Positions 1-10,882 of a stretch of 64,000 nucleotides of DNA are shown in pieces (positions within the stretch are counted from its first letter, which is position 1; every line of letters starts with the position of its first letter). Origin of the DNA: Methanobacterium spitsbergense (GTDB taxonomy: Archaea > Methanobacteriota > Methanobacteria > Methanobacteriales > Methanobacteriaceae); the NCBI RefSeq assembly GCF_019931065.1, contig NZ_JAIOUQ010000009.1, positions 276,629 through 340,628 of the forward strand, in the 5' to 3' direction. Below the pieces are notes generated by a model. The model was not told the origin of the DNA and did no database searches. It saw only the letters and a list, made by a program, of their open reading frames with translations. The position numbers and the translations under genes are program-made.

Positions 1-481
1 ATTTCCAGTGGGATTCATGGATGTAATTTCATTACCTAAAGCTGAAAAGGTTTACAGGGTACTTCCAGATCACAAGGGAAGACTCATACTGCATCCAATA
101 AGCAAGGAAAATGCAGAATTTAAACTATGTATGATCACAGATATATCCACAATAAAAGGTGGTAAAACACAACTCAATCTCCACGATGGAAGAAACTCCG
201 TTGTTGAAAAAGCATACAGTTCTGGAGATGTTGTTGTTGTGGAAATTCCAGATCAAACAGTTACCGATCACATAAAATTCGAAAGTGGTACAGTCGGTCT
301 CATTACTGGTGGTAAACACATAGGAGAACTTGGTAAAGTTAAAGAAATCAACATAACCAAATCATCCAAACCAAACACTGTAGAGATAGAGACAGACGAT
401 GGAACATTTCTAACACTAGCAGACTATGTATTTGTTCTTGGAACAGATAAGCCAGTTATTTCACTACCTGGGGGCAAGTAA
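1..481 (+). CDS. rps4e: Ribosomal protein S4e, 3' part (5' end outside window)
   Basis: Component of the archaeal/eukaryotic-type small ribosomal subunit. The frame is already open at base 2 and reads FPVGFMDVISLPKAEK, a segment from the middle of S4e. The remainder carries the S4e central domain and the KOW-like region GTVGLITGGKHIGELGKV. About 160 residues are visible of a family usually near 240, so the GTG at base 8 is internal and not the start. The stop abuts the ATG of L5, as expected inside a ribosomal operon. Confidence 0.95.
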   Translation, partial: FPVGFMDVISLPKAEKVYRVLPDHKGRLILHPISKENAEFKLCMITDISTIKGGKTQLNLHDGRNSVVEKAYSSGDVVVVEIPDQTVTDHIKFESGTVGLITGGKHIGELGKVKEINITKSSKPNTVEIETDDGTFLTLADYVFVLGTDKPVISLPGGK

Positions 482-988
482 ATGAACCAGATGGAAGGCG
501 TGAAAATAGCAAAGGCAACAGTGAACATTGGAGTCGGCGAAAGTGGAGAAAGACTTGCAAGGGCTGAGCAACTCCTAGTAAACATCACAGACCAGAAACC
601 GGTAAGAACCATAAGTAAGGTCACCAACCCTGAATTTGGAATAAGGAAGGGACAGCCAATAGCATGTAAAGTTACACTCAGAAATGAAAAAGCTGATAAA
701 GCTGTTAAAATGGTACTTGATGGAATTGGAAACAGGTTAAAAGCCAGCCAGTTTGATGTGCAAGGTAATGTTGCATTCGGTATAGAAGAGCACATTGACA
801 TTCCAGGAATGCGTTACGATCCTGATATAGGTATATTTGGTATGAACGTTGCAGTAACCTTTGAAAAACCAGGTTACAGGATTAAAAGAAGAAGGATCCA
901 GCACAAAAAAGTTCCAAGTAAACACCAGGTCACGAAAGAAGAGACAATGGAATTCATGAAGAAAGAATTCCAGGTTAATATAGAATAG
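482..988 (+). CDS. rpl5: Ribosomal protein L5
   Basis: Large-subunit protein that binds 5S rRNA. The 168 residues match the archaeal L5 length and carry the conserved segments [42 protein letters not shown] and the C-terminal [19 protein letters not shown]. The ATG at 482 directly follows the S4e stop, so translation is probably coupled; a second ATG at 491 is a weaker alternative. Position between S4e and S14 is the normal archaeal spc-type order. Confidence 0.97.
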   Translation: MNQMEGVKIAKATVNIGVGESGERLARAEQLLVNITDQKPVRTISKVTNPEFGIRKGQPIACKVTLRNEKADKAVKMVLDGIGNRLKASQFDVQGNVAFGIEEHIDIPGMRYDPDIGIFGMNVAVTFEKPGYRIKRRRIQHKKVPSKHQVTKEETMEFMKKEFQVNIE

Positions 989-996
989 GTGATAAA

Positions 997-1140
997 TTGC
1001 CAAGAAAATACGGAAAAGCTTCAAGGAAATGCAGCAGATGTAATGATCATTCAGCTTTAGTCAGAAGGTACAATCTTATGTTGTGCAGACAATGCTTCAG
1101 AGAACTTGCAGCTAGAATTGGATTTAAAAAATATAACTAA
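997..1140 (+). CDS. rps14: Ribosomal protein S14 (zinc-binding type)
   Basis: Short small-subunit protein of 47 residues, starting at TTG 997 behind a GGTGAT ribosome binding site at 988-993. It reads MPRKYGKASRKCSRC and then LMLCRQCFRELA, giving two CxxC pairs (Cys12/15 and Cys30/33) that form the zinc site of the short archaeal/eukaryotic-type S14. Length, motif and place between L5 and S8 make the call secure although the frame is short and lacks an ATG. Confidence 0.95.
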   Translation: MPRKYGKASRKCSRCNDHSALVRRYNLMLCRQCFRELAARIGFKKYN

Positions 1141-1152
1141 GAGGTGTATAAT

Positions 1153-1545
1153 TTGACTCTTATGGATCCTCTTGCAGATGCACTTACAAACATGAGAAAC
1201 AACGAGATGCAGGGAAATAAAAGATGTACAATCCGACCCGCATCCAAGATGATTGGCCATGTTTTAAGGACAATGCAAAAAGAAGGATATATCGGTGAAT
1301 TTGAATTCGTCGACGATGACAAAGCAGGACAGTTCATGGTCGAATTAGAAGGAAACATAAACAAGTGCGGTGTAATAAAGCCAAGACACGCCGTTAAGAA
1401 AGATGAATTTGAAAAATTTGAAAAGAGGTTTCTACCATCCAAAAACTTTGGAACAATTATATTAACAACCCCCGAGGGTATTATGACTCACAGGGAAGCC
1501 AAAGAAAAGGGTATTGGCGGTAGATTACTCGTATATGTTTACTAA
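1153..1545 (+). CDS. rps8: Ribosomal protein S8
   Basis: Small-subunit protein binding the central domain of 16S rRNA. I place the start at TTG 1153 ([18 protein letters not shown]), which gives 130 residues like other archaeal S8. The in-frame GTG at 1144 lies inside the GAGGTG ribosome binding site at 1141-1146 and is unlikely to be used. The C-terminal signature [27 protein letters not shown] is intact. Confidence 0.95.
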   Translation: MTLMDPLADALTNMRNNEMQGNKRCTIRPASKMIGHVLRTMQKEGYIGEFEFVDDDKAGQFMVELEGNINKCGVIKPRHAVKKDEFEKFEKRFLPSKNFGTIILTTPEGIMTHREAKEKGIGGRLLVYVY

Positions 1546-1554
1546 GGTGATAAA

Positions 1555-2088
1555 ATGGCTCAAGTAACGATTCTTAGGGAGGAAATCCCAATTCCAGAAG
1601 GAATAGATGTCACAGTAGACAAAGCAGTGACCGTTAAAGGATCAAAGGGAACTCTAACACGGAACTTCAACAATAAATCCATCCAGATTAAAGTAGAAGA
1701 TGAAAAAGTAGTGGTTGAAGCACGCTTCCCTAAAAAGAAGGATAAAGCCATGTTAGGAACCATAAGATCCCATATCAGGAACATGATCATAGGATTAACA
1801 GATGGGTTTACTTACAATATGAAAATTGTTTACGCTCATTTCCCAATGACAGTTAAAACTGCTGGAAATAAAATTACCATCGAAAACTTCCTTGGTGAAA
1901 GGCATCCAAGATCATCTAAAATAGTTGGGGATGTTAAAGTCCAGATTAAAGGTGACGAAGTTATAGTCAGCGGAATTAACAAGGAACATGTTGGGCAGAC
2001 AATGGCCAACATGGAACAGGCTACAAAAATAAAGGGAAGAGACCCAAGGGTGTTCCAGGATGGAATATACCTTGTTAGCAAGGAATAA
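1555..2088 (+). CDS. rpl6: Ribosomal protein L6
   Basis: Large-subunit protein at the factor-binding region. The 177-residue product has two tandem L6 folds, the second ending with VSGINKEHVGQTMANMEQATKIKGRDPRVFQDGIY, the conserved archaeal L6 C-terminus. The ATG at 1555 is preceded by GGTGAT, 9 bases after the S8 stop, so it is co-transcribed with the preceding ribosomal genes. Confidence 0.97.
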   Translation: MAQVTILREEIPIPEGIDVTVDKAVTVKGSKGTLTRNFNNKSIQIKVEDEKVVVEARFPKKKDKAMLGTIRSHIRNMIIGLTDGFTYNMKIVYAHFPMTVKTAGNKITIENFLGERHPRSSKIVGDVKVQIKGDEVIVSGINKEHVGQTMANMEQATKIKGRDPRVFQDGIYLVSKE

Positions 2089-2099
2089 ACGGTGATCCC

Positions 2100-2450
2100 A
2101 TGATGATAAGAAAAACCAAAAAACCAAACTTCAAAAGACAAGAATGGTTCAGGTACAAAAAACTCGGGGAAACATACAGGAAACCCAAGGGTAAAACAAG
2201 TAAAAGAAGAAGATATGAGGCACGAAAGCCGGCTATGCCCGCTATTGGTTACAGAACCCCAAGAAATTTAAGGGGACTTCACCCTTCAGGATTCGAAGAT
2301 ATTCTTGTCTGCAATGTTGCAGAACTTGAAAAACTGGATCCAAGTACTCAGGCAGGTAGGATCAGCTCCACTGTAGGTACCAGAAAGAAGATAACCATGC
2401 TTGAAAAGGCAAGGGAACTTAAAATAAAAATCTTGAACAAGGGGCTTTAA
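2100..2450 (+). CDS. rpl32e: Ribosomal protein L32e
   Basis: Archaeal/eukaryotic-specific large-subunit protein of about 116 residues. Lys/Arg-rich N-terminus (RKTKKPNFKRQEWFRYKKLG) and the conserved segments GYRTPRNLRGLHPSGFEDILVCN and GTRKKITMLEKARELKIKI are present. GGTGAT at 2091-2096 serves the ATG at 2100 or the adjacent ATG at 2103. It is the last gene before a 312-base spacer. Confidence 0.96.
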   Translation: MMIRKTKKPNFKRQEWFRYKKLGETYRKPKGKTSKRRRYEARKPAMPAIGYRTPRNLRGLHPSGFEDILVCNVAELEKLDPSTQAGRISSTVGTRKKITMLEKARELKIKILNKGL

Positions 2451-2762
2451 ACCAAATTTCAATGGTTTAAGGAGTTATTTAAATACATTTTCAGTAGAAT
2501 TGAAAAAAAATGTGTAGAACATTAAATTGATCAATGAAAACTGAAGATGTCAAATTAATAAATAACCAGCAGCATTGCGAAGGGAAAAGATTGTGCAAAA
2601 TCATGAAAATAAATGATTTGCAAAAATGCAAAAAAAGTCGTTTTAACGACTATATAGATTCAAAAAAATCCTGAAGATCCAATGAAATATATTAATTTCA
2701 TTGAAAAAAATTTTCAGGTAAAATGTTGATCAAACTTAAATGTTTGATGTGGAGGTTTCTTT
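2451..2762 (+). other. AT-rich spacer between L32e and L19e
   Basis: No coding frame is convincing here. TTATTTAAATAC at about 2474-2485 looks like a TATA element, so a new transcript may begin in this gap. AGTCGTTTTAACGACT at 2636-2651 is a 16-base palindrome (7-bp arms), and another hairpin precedes the L19e ribosome binding site. The cluster may be split into two transcription units here. Confidence 0.5.
2729..2748 (+). promoter_or_regulatory. Hairpin in the L19e leader next to the ribosome binding site
   Basis: ATCAAAC (2729-2735) and GTTTGAT (2742-2748) form a perfect 7-bp stem with a 6-base loop, ending 2 bases before the GGAGGT ribosome binding site at 2751-2756. Such a stem could modulate translation start of L19e. 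A regulatory role is inference. Confidence 0.35.
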
Positions 2763-3209
2763 ATGAATCTTACTACTCAAAAGAGATTAGCTGCAGACAT
2801 ACTCAAAGTAGGAGTTAACAAGGTCTGGATAGACCCTGAAACTGTTGAAGAAGTATCACGGGCTATTACTAGAGAAAGTGTTAAACAGTTGATAGACAGC
2901 GGAGCCATAAAAGCTAAGCCAAAAAAAGGAATAAGCAGCTTCAGATCAAAGAAAATTGCGGAACAAAAAAGTAAAGGTAGAAGGAAAGGTAGGGGTAGCA
3001 TAAAAGGAGCTAAAGGAGCTCGTAACCCTAAGAAAAAAGCATGGATGACTACGATAAGGGCTCTCAGAACTGATTTGAAAGATATGAGGGAAAACAGGGA
3101 AATTAATAAAACAACCTATCGTAAACTTTACAGAATGGCCAAAGGCGGAGCATTTAGGAGTAAATCCTATATGAAAACATACGCTAGGGATCATGACTTG
3201 CTCAGATAA
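2763..3209 (+). CDS. rpl19e: Ribosomal protein L19e
   Basis: Archaeal/eukaryotic large-subunit protein of 148 residues. The N-terminus LTTQKRLAADILKVGVNKVWIDPE, the basic middle EQKSKGRRKGRGSIKGAKGAR and the C-terminus NKTTYRKLYRMAKGGAFRSKSYM are all family hallmarks. The ATG at 2763 has a strong GGAGGT site 6 bases upstream. First gene after the spacer and hairpin, followed closely by L18. Confidence 0.97.
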   Translation: MNLTTQKRLAADILKVGVNKVWIDPETVEEVSRAITRESVKQLIDSGAIKAKPKKGISSFRSKKIAEQKSKGRRKGRGSIKGAKGARNPKKKAWMTTIRALRTDLKDMRENREINKTTYRKLYRMAKGGAFRSKSYMKTYARDHDLLR

Positions 3210-3224
3210 GACGGGGGAATGAAA

Positions 3225-3803
3225 TTGGCACAAAGTTCAAGATATAAACTCGCATTTAAAAGAAGAAGAGAAGGAAAAACAGATTACAGGGCAAGACTGA
3301 ACCTTATAGGATTAGATAAGTCTAGATTGGTTGTAAGAATTACAAACCAGCATACAATAGCCCAAATAATTAATGTTAATGTGGATGGGGATGAAACCAT
3401 TGTTTCTGCACATTCAAATGAACTTAAAAAAATGGGATGGTTAGGAAGTGGAAAGAACACTTCTGCAGCATATTTAACAGGATTTTTAGTTGCTAAAAAA
3501 GCACTGAAAGCTGGAATAGAAAATGCTGTATTAGACATAGGCCTTAAATCCTCAACCAGGGGTGCAAAAATATTTGCAGTTCTCAAGGGAGCAGTTGATG
3601 GAGGACTCAATGTACCTCACAACGATGTAATATTACCTGTTGATGAAAGGATAAGGGGAGAACATGTTGCAGCATATGCTGAATCCCTAAGTGATGAAGA
3701 GGTGGAGAAAAAGTTTTCACAGTACATTAAAAATGGACTATCTCCAAAAGACCTCCCTGATCATTTTGAATCAATAAAACAGAAGATTGAGGAAGGGGTA
3801 TAA
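3225..3803 (+). CDS. rpl18: Ribosomal protein L18
   Basis: 5S rRNA-binding large-subunit protein, about 192 residues. Homologous archaeal L18 proteins begin M-A-x-S-S-R-Y-K, which favours TTG 3225 ([21 protein letters not shown]); the ATG at 3219 two codons earlier is also possible behind GGGGG. Segments [34 protein letters not shown] and [23 protein letters not shown] are conserved. The stop overlaps the S5 start (TAATG). Confidence 0.93.
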   Translation: MAQSSRYKLAFKRRREGKTDYRARLNLIGLDKSRLVVRITNQHTIAQIINVNVDGDETIVSAHSNELKKMGWLGSGKNTSAAYLTGFLVAKKALKAGIENAVLDIGLKSSTRGAKIFAVLKGAVDGGLNVPHNDVILPVDERIRGEHVAAYAESLSDEEVEKKFSQYIKNGLSPKDLPDHFESIKQKIEEGV

Positions 3804-4450
3804 TGGCAAATAATTACACTAAAGAAGAATTTGTACCAAAAACCCAGTTAGGGCATTTGGTTAAAGAAGGCAAAATAACAGATATCGATGAGATCTTTGA
3901 GAAAGGCCTTCCAATAATGGAACTGGGAATAGTAGACACACTACTACCCGACCTTGAAGAAGAGGTCATGGATGTAAACCTTGTTCAGAGAATGCATAAG
4001 TCTGGTCGTAAAGTTAACTTCAGAGTTATTGTAGCTGTTGGAAATAAAAATGGTTACGTAGGACTTGGACAGGGAAAAGCCAAAGAGGTAGGACCTGCAA
4101 TAAGAAAAGCAGTAGACAATGCTAAATTTAACATTATAAAAGTTAGAAGAGGCTGCGGTGACTGGGGATGTGTCTGTGGTAGGGAACACACAGTACCATT
4201 CAAAATTGAAGGTAAAAAAGGAAGTGTTCGTGTCACCCTAATACCAGCACCTGGTGGAGTAGGTCTAGCAATAGGAAATGTTGGAAAAACGATCCTAGGA
4301 CTAGCAGGTATAGACGATGTATGGTCCCAAACAATGGGCCAAACACAGACAACCATAAACTTTGCAGGAGCAGTTTTCGAAGCACTTAAAGAACTGAGCA
4401 AAGTAAAAGCAACTACCAGAGACCTCAAAAATCTAGGATGTATAGTATAA
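3803..4450 (+). CDS. rps5: Ribosomal protein S5
   Basis: Small-subunit protein important for decoding accuracy; 215 residues as usual for archaeal S5. It shows the double-stranded RNA-binding N-domain ([36 protein letters not shown]) and the C-terminal domain with [27 protein letters not shown]. The ATG overlaps the L18 stop codon by one base, so translational coupling is likely. Confidence 0.97.
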   Translation: MANNYTKEEFVPKTQLGHLVKEGKITDIDEIFEKGLPIMELGIVDTLLPDLEEEVMDVNLVQRMHKSGRKVNFRVIVAVGNKNGYVGLGQGKAKEVGPAIRKAVDNAKFNIIKVRRGCGDWGCVCGREHTVPFKIEGKKGSVRVTLIPAPGGVGLAIGNVGKTILGLAGIDDVWSQTMGQTQTTINFAGAVFEALKELSKVKATTRDLKNLGCIV

Positions 4451-4459
4451 GGTGATAAC

Positions 4460-4915
4460 ATGATCGCAGCAGTAAGAGTGAGGGGCAGAACCGGTGTAAA
4501 GAAAGGTATACAAGACACCATGTCCATGTTAAAACTCACAAGAATCAACCACCTAGTCCTCCTACACGAAGATCCAACTTACAAAGGAATGTTAGTGAAG
4601 GCAAAGGACTACATCACCTGGGGAGAAATTGATGAGGAAACAATTACCCAAATCATAACCAAACGTGGAAAACTCTCAGGTAATGTTAATGTTACAGAAG
4701 AATATATTAAAGAAAACACAGATTTCTCTTCAATAGAAGAACTTGCAAAGGCTGTTGTAGCTGGAGAAGCTACTGTTGAAGATGCTGGAATAAAACCAGT
4801 TTTCAGACTACATCCTCCAAGGAAAGGATACGAAGCAACCAAACAAAGCTTTAAAGAAGGAGGAAGCCTGGGAAACAGGGGAAATATTAACGAACTTGTT
4901 GCAAAGATGATCTAA
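4460..4915 (+). CDS. rpl30: Ribosomal protein L30
   Basis: Large-subunit L30 of the longer archaeal type (151 residues; bacterial L30 is about 60). N-terminal fold [55 protein letters not shown] is the L30/L7 signature, and the C-terminal extension ends [27 protein letters not shown], typical of archaea. GGTGAT precedes the ATG; the gene sits between S5 and L15. Confidence 0.97.
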   Translation: MIAAVRVRGRTGVKKGIQDTMSMLKLTRINHLVLLHEDPTYKGMLVKAKDYITWGEIDEETITQIITKRGKLSGNVNVTEEYIKENTDFSSIEELAKAVVAGEATVEDAGIKPVFRLHPPRKGYEATKQSFKEGGSLGNRGNINELVAKMI

Positions 4916-5032
4916 AACAAACCTTTTTAAAAGGTTTAAATCATATCTTTGTTAAAATATTTCTACAACAAATTAAATATCCCCCAAAATTTTACCAGAA
5001 ATTCTACTTACAAATATCATCAAGGTGATTTA

Positions 5033-5470
5033 ATGATAAGAAAAACAAGGAAAGTATGTAAATTGCGAGGTTCCAGAACAATGGCCGGCGGATGTTCCAA
5101 GAACAACAGAGGCGCAGGTCATAGAGGTGGAAAAGGTTTGGCCGGTGGACACAAACACCACTGGACATGGATGGTCAAGTACGATCCTAACCACTTCGGT
5201 AAATACGGTTTTAAAAGACCACAGGGAAGTGTATATGAATACAACCCTGTAAATGTTGACTATCTGGATGAAAAATGTGAAGAACTTGTTTCCAAAGGAT
5301 TAGCAACTAAAGATAAGAAAAAAATAGTAATAGACGTGACTGAAATAGGTTACAACAAAGTTTTAGGGAAGGGCAGGATTAGTAAAGCACTAACAATTAA
5401 ATCCCCCCAATTTTCCAAGTCAGCTCTCAAAAAAATTGAAGAAGCTGGAGGAGAAGCAATTACCCTTTAA
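5033..5470 (+). CDS. rpl15: Ribosomal protein L15
   Basis: Large-subunit assembly protein, 145 residues. The start at ATG 5033 is chosen because AAGGTGAT lies 3-10 bases upstream and the product then begins MIRKTRKVCKLRGSRTMAGG, as archaeal L15 does; the frame is open further upstream but that part has no family character. The Gly-rich NNRGAGHRGGKGLAGGHKHH segment binds rRNA. Directly upstream of secY, the usual order. Confidence 0.96.
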   Translation: MIRKTRKVCKLRGSRTMAGGCSKNNRGAGHRGGKGLAGGHKHHWTWMVKYDPNHFGKYGFKRPQGSVYEYNPVNVDYLDEKCEELVSKGLATKDKKKIVIDVTEIGYNKVLGKGRISKALTIKSPQFSKSALKKIEEAGGEAITL

Positions 5471-5512
5471 TTGAAATTTTAATGTATTTCTAGGGCAAGG
5501 AGTTGAAGGTCA

Positions 5513-6852
<1,340 letters not shown>

Positions 6853-6856
<4 letters not shown>

Positions 6857-7410
6857 AATTAGTTGTAATCGCAGGGATTCCAGGATCAGGAAGCACAACA
6901 GTGCTTACAAAAGTATTAGAAGAACTTGATTATACGCATGTGAACTATGGTGATGTTATGCTAGAAATAGCAAAGAGTGACTGTCTTGTAGAAGACAGGG
7001 ATTCACTCCGGAAACTTTCACCAGACCTGCAAAAGGAAGTTCAAGAAAATGCTGCACAAAGTATAAGAGAGAAGTCCGAGCAAAGTAACATAATCGTTGA
7101 CACACATTGTACCATAAAAACACCATCAGGATTTCTACCAGGACTTCCTAAATGGGTGTTAGACCAGCTGAAACCAGATATGTTTGTTCTCCTGGAAGCG
7201 GATGGCGATGAAATTCTAAAAAGACGCATCAGCGACACAACTAGAACAAGGGACTCAGAAAGACTGAAGGATATTGACATCCATCAGGAAATGAATAGGG
7301 CAGCAGCAATGGCCTATGCAGTTCTAACAGGTGCAACTGTAAAGATCATAGAAAACCACGACAACAGATTAGATGAAGCTGTTGAAGAGATGGTGAAAAC
7401 ATTAAAATGA
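6853..7410 (+). CDS. adkA: Archaeal-type adenylate kinase
   Basis: Interconverts ATP + AMP and 2 ADP. The 185-residue protein starts with the nucleotide loop GIPGSGSTT; the loop lacks the usual P-loop lysine, a known trait of archaeal AdkA. NYGDVML, the IVDTHCTIKTPSGFLPGLP segment and the Arg-rich lid RRISDTTRTRD are characteristic. The ATGA overlap with secY means coupled translation; secY-adk linkage is conserved in archaea and bacteria. Confidence 0.95.
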
Positions 7411-7444
7411 TTATACACGATTATATTAAGAGAGGAATAAAAAC

Positions 7445-8026
7445 ATGGACTTTTCAATTCTTAACCAAGTATTAAATCCTATACTTAACCCCCTTCTAAC
7501 ACTGGTTTCCGATCCTAACAATCCATTTTTCGGGGCAATCATAGGAGTATTTATAATAGCTACAGTAGTGGCTTTTGTTATCACAGTGGCTAACAAATTA
7601 CTAGTTGACCAGGACCGTTTACAATTCCTGCAAAAGGAAATGAAAGGATTCCAACAGGATATGATGGCTGCCCAGAAATCAGGTGACCCCAAGGCAATGG
7701 CAGATATGCAGAAAAAACAGACGGAATTTATGAGTCTACAGAAGGAGATGATGTTCAACTCTTTCAAACCAATGATTGTGACATTCGTGCCAATTATCAT
7801 AATATTCTACTGGATGGGTGGGAATCCACTCATAAACCAAATGTGGCTCAATTTGCCAACCTTTGCATATTATGTGTTACTGGTACCAATATTCCATACA
7901 TTCTACCATCAATCTGCTGGAGTTCCTGTAGTTGCAATTGAATGGTTGGGATGGTACATACTGTGCTCATTTGCAATGTCCCTGATATGGAGAAAATTAC
8001 TGGGACTCAAGGGAGGAGCAATGTAA
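7445..8026 (+). CDS. DUF106 membrane protein, YidC/EMC3-like insertase
   Basis: Predicted membrane-protein insertase of the YidC/Oxa1 superfamily. The 193 residues show an N-terminal membrane span (about residues 22-48), a charged Gln/Met-rich coiled segment (DRLQFLQKEMKGFQQDMMAAQKSGDPKAMADMQKKQTEF in shorter pieces along 55-95) and two or three more spans in the C-terminal half. This layout and the position after secY-adk match archaeal DUF106/Ylp1 proteins. Function is inferred from family. Confidence 0.88.
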   Translation: MDFSILNQVLNPILNPLLTLVSDPNNPFFGAIIGVFIIATVVAFVITVANKLLVDQDRLQFLQKEMKGFQQDMMAAQKSGDPKAMADMQKKQTEFMSLQKEMMFNSFKPMIVTFVPIIIIFYWMGGNPLINQMWLNLPTFAYYVLLVPIFHTFYHQSAGVPVVAIEWLGWYILCSFAMSLIWRKLLGLKGGAM

Positions 8027-8304
8027 AAAAAGTGGTTCAACCACATATTTACATTTTAAATCCAATCTTAAGTAACTAAAATAAATTTTACACAGAACTA
8101 TAGTTCTACTGGAAACTTTTTAAGATATAGAATACAAGTTTTAAAAACCAGTTTTACAGAGTTAAAGATAATATCGCAAGTAAAATCAACGATGGATATT
8201 TAATTATAATTAATAAATTATAATGAAACCAATTATTGGTTAAAACATCATGTTACTTGCTTTATAATAAATTTAAATAAATAAAAATTTGAGGAGATGT
8301 GTGT

Positions 8305-8571
8305 ATGCCAGAAGGAAGGTACAGATCTAGATCATACAAAAGAACATTCAAAAAAACCCCTGGAGGAAAAACAGTTCTTCACTATAAGAAGAAATTACCA
8401 TCCAAGCATATATGTGCTGAATGTGGTAAGCAACTTCACTCCGTTCCAAGGGGAAGACCATACCAAATAAGAAAACTATCAAAGTCAAAGAAAAGACCTA
8501 ACAGGCCTTATGGTGGAAACCTCTGTTCAGAGTGTGCTCGCCAAGTCTTCAAACAAGAGGCAAGGTTGTAA
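8305..8571 (+). CDS. rpl34e: Ribosomal protein L34e
   Basis: Archaeal/eukaryotic large-subunit protein of 88 residues. I start at ATG 8305 ([22 protein letters not shown]), which has GAGGAGATG upstream; the frame is open two codons earlier. Two CxxC pairs (CAEC and CSEC) form a zinc site. The stop codon overlaps the next start (TAATG at 8569-8573), coupling it to cytidylate kinase. A 278-base AT-rich spacer precedes it and probably holds its promoter. Confidence 0.95.
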   Translation: MPEGRYRSRSYKRTFKKTPGGKTVLHYKKKLPSKHICAECGKQLHSVPRGRPYQIRKLSKSKKRPNRPYGGNLCSECARQVFKQEARL

Positions 8572-9101
8572 TGATCATCACCATCGGTGGTCTGGCAGGA
8601 AGCGGTACAACAACTGCTGCAAAGATACTGTCGGAAAAACTTCAAATACCCTATCTATCAGCTGGCGAAATATTTCGTCAAATGGCTGTTGAAAAAGGTA
8701 TGGATATAATGGAGTTTGGTAAATTCGCCGAAGGTAACGATGAAATCGACCTTGAAATCGACAGAAGACAGGCCCAGTTAGCCAAAGAATATACAGATTT
8801 AATTGTTGAGGGTAGACTTTCAGCGCACTTCGTTGAAGCAGACCTTAAAATATGGTTTGTAGCACCCGAAGATATTCGAACAGAACGAATATGTATGAGG
8901 GAAGGCAAAACCAGAGAAACTGTAAAAAAAGAGATTATTACAAGAGGAGAAAGCGAAGCCACCCGTTATCAAGAGATACACGGAATCGATATTGGAAATA
9001 TGGAAGTTTATGACATTGTTATAAACAGTCACAGTTTCAAGCCCGAAGGCATAGCAGAGATTATATTAAAAGTAACTGAGGTGATTTCATGCCAGCAATA
9101 G
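8571..9101 (+). CDS. cmk: Cytidylate kinase, archaeal type
   Basis: Phosphorylates CMP/dCMP to the diphosphate. 176 residues from ATG 8571. The nucleotide-binding loop GGLAGSGTTTAAKIL lacks the P-loop lysine, usual for the archaeal form. YLSAGEIFRQMA binds the acceptor nucleotide and ICMREGKTRE resembles the lid region. Coupled to L34e at the start and overlapping L14e by 13 bases at the end, so the three genes form one tight unit. Confidence 0.94.
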   Translation: MIITIGGLAGSGTTTAAKILSEKLQIPYLSAGEIFRQMAVEKGMDIMEFGKFAEGNDEIDLEIDRRQAQLAKEYTDLIVEGRLSAHFVEADLKIWFVAPEDIRTERICMREGKTRETVKKEIITRGESEATRYQEIHGIDIGNMEVYDIVINSHSFKPEGIAEIILKVTEVISCQQ

Positions 9102-9319
9102 AAGTAGGAAGAATATGTGTTAAAATAGCAGGAAGGGAAGCAGGCGAGAAATGTGTTATCGTTGAAGTCATAGATGACAAATTTGTTGAAGTAGTTGGAA
9201 CAGCAATGAAAAACAGAAAATGCAACATAAAACATCTCGAACCAGTTGACCAGACAATAGAAATAAAATCCGATGATGTTGAAGCAATAAAAAAAGAACT
9301 TGAAGCAGCAATAGCTTAA
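9089..9319 (+). CDS. rpl14e: Ribosomal protein L14e
   Basis: Archaeal/eukaryotic large-subunit protein of 76 residues with a KOW-type fold: VGRICVKIAGREAGEKCVIVEVIDDKFVEVVG followed by RKCNIKHLEPVDQTIEI, both typical of L14e. GAGGTGAT at 9078-9085 inside cmk precedes the ATG. It overlaps the cmk 3' end by 13 bases and is followed after about 100 bases by Cbf5, a frequent archaeal arrangement. Confidence 0.95.
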   Translation: MPAIEVGRICVKIAGREAGEKCVIVEVIDDKFVEVVGTAMKNRKCNIKHLEPVDQTIEIKSDDVEAIKKELEAAIA

Positions 9320-9421
9320 GTTTATACGACGTTGTAAAACATAGGGTTTCAAAATATAGTCAACCCCAAACAAATATTAGATAAAAAAAATAAATTGCAA
9401 CGTCTTTAACAGGTCATTTTA

Positions 9422-10384
9422 ATGGCAGAACTTCTCATAAAAGCCGAAGGTGAAACAGATCCATATTTTGGATCTAAACCCGACGAGCGACCAATAAAAG
9501 AACACATCTCCAACGGAGTTGTGAATCTAGATAAAACAATGGGCCCAACCTCCCATGAGATTGACTCATGGGTAAAAAGGATTCTTCACGTAGAGAAAAC
9601 AGGCCACGGTGGAACACTCGACCCTAGAGTCACAGGTGTACTTCCCATAGGAATAAACAAAGCAACACGTGTTATCCAGATGCTTTTAGGCGCTCCTAAG
9701 GAATATGTATGCCTTATGAGGCTTCATGAGGAAATCAGTGAACAGAGAATTCGGGATATTCTCCAGGAATTTACAGGGAAAATATTCCAGACACCACCCC
9801 TCAAATCCGCTGTAAAGCGTGAGTTAAGGGTTCGAACAATATACAATATTGACATCATAGAAATTGATGGACAGGATGTTCTCTTCCTTATAAATTGCGA
9901 AGGAGGAACCTACATCAGAAAGTACTGTCATGATATTGGAGAAGCACTTGGAATTGGTGCCCACATGGCAGAACTCAGAAGAACTAAGTCAGGACCATTC
10001 ACTGAAGACGAAACACTTAAAACACTTCAAGATCTAACAGATGCTTACTATTACCTAACTGTAGAAAATGACGAAACTCAAATCAGAGAATGCATACTTC
10101 CAATGGAAGCAGCAGTCACACATCTCAAACAGGTTATAGTAAGGGATTCAGCTGTGGATGCCATATGCCATGGTGCAGATCTTGCTTCAGGAGGAATTCT
10201 GAAACTTTCCCCTAACATTGATAAAGGAGAAACTGTTAGAGTACTCACACTTAAAGGTGAACTCGTTGCAGCAGGTGAAACTGTTGAAAATTCAGCAGGG
10301 ATCTTGAAATCAAATAAGGGAATAATGGTAAATATAAAAAAGGTATTTATGGAACCTGAAACATATCCAAAGATGTGGAAGTAA
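9422..10384 (+). CDS. cbf5: tRNA/rRNA pseudouridine synthase Cbf5
   Basis: Catalytic subunit of archaeal H/ACA ribonucleoproteins and of tRNA pseudouridine-55 formation. Of 320 residues, the N-terminal TruB domain carries GHGGTLDPRVTGVLPIGINKATR, where the Asp after Leu is the catalytic residue, plus GGTYIRKYCHDIGEALG. The C-terminal part (about 235-315, VRDSAVDAICHGADL to GIMVNIKKVFMEP) is a PUA RNA-binding domain. Confidence 0.96.
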   Translation: MAELLIKAEGETDPYFGSKPDERPIKEHISNGVVNLDKTMGPTSHEIDSWVKRILHVEKTGHGGTLDPRVTGVLPIGINKATRVIQMLLGAPKEYVCLMRLHEEISEQRIRDILQEFTGKIFQTPPLKSAVKRELRVRTIYNIDIIEIDGQDVLFLINCEGGTYIRKYCHDIGEALGIGAHMAELRRTKSGPFTEDETLKTLQDLTDAYYYLTVENDETQIRECILPMEAAVTHLKQVIVRDSAVDAICHGADLASGGILKLSPNIDKGETVRVLTLKGELVAAGETVENSAGILKSNKGIMVNIKKVFMEPETYPKMWK

Positions 10385-10617
10385 AAATTCTGTTCTTTAA
10401 ACATTAACTTCCAGAAATTTACACCGTAGAACCTCTAAAATAACATTAGGGGCGAGGCCAAAAGACACATTAATATATACTTTAAACCCTGTACTGGATT
10501 TAAATAAAAATATTAAAAATTTAAAAACCAGTAAGGACTGTGAAGTGTGAATGATAAATAGTATTTTCTATTTGTCTGTGCTGTACGGTTGAAATTGAAG
10601 GGTTTAAAGACGGTTTT

Positions 10618-10710
<93 letters not shown>

Positions 10711-10882
10711 CAGATATTTTAGAAGTAAAAACGATCATAGATCTGGATGAAAAAAAATATCAAAAATTTTCATAATCTCTTGAGATATATGGAAATAATG
10801 AATTTTTTGGAGGATCATAATCAAAAAAATTTTTTACTAAACTAAGATTACAAAATTGTACACGAAGAGTGGAGGTTAATTT

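Noticed and set aside
1144..1152. GTG 1144 as the S8 start
   Set aside because: It lies within the GAGGTG ribosome binding site; TTG 1153 gives the normal N-terminus.
4949..5032. N-terminal extension of L15
   Set aside because: The extra 28 residues have no L15 character and include the ribosome binding site of the ATG at 5033.
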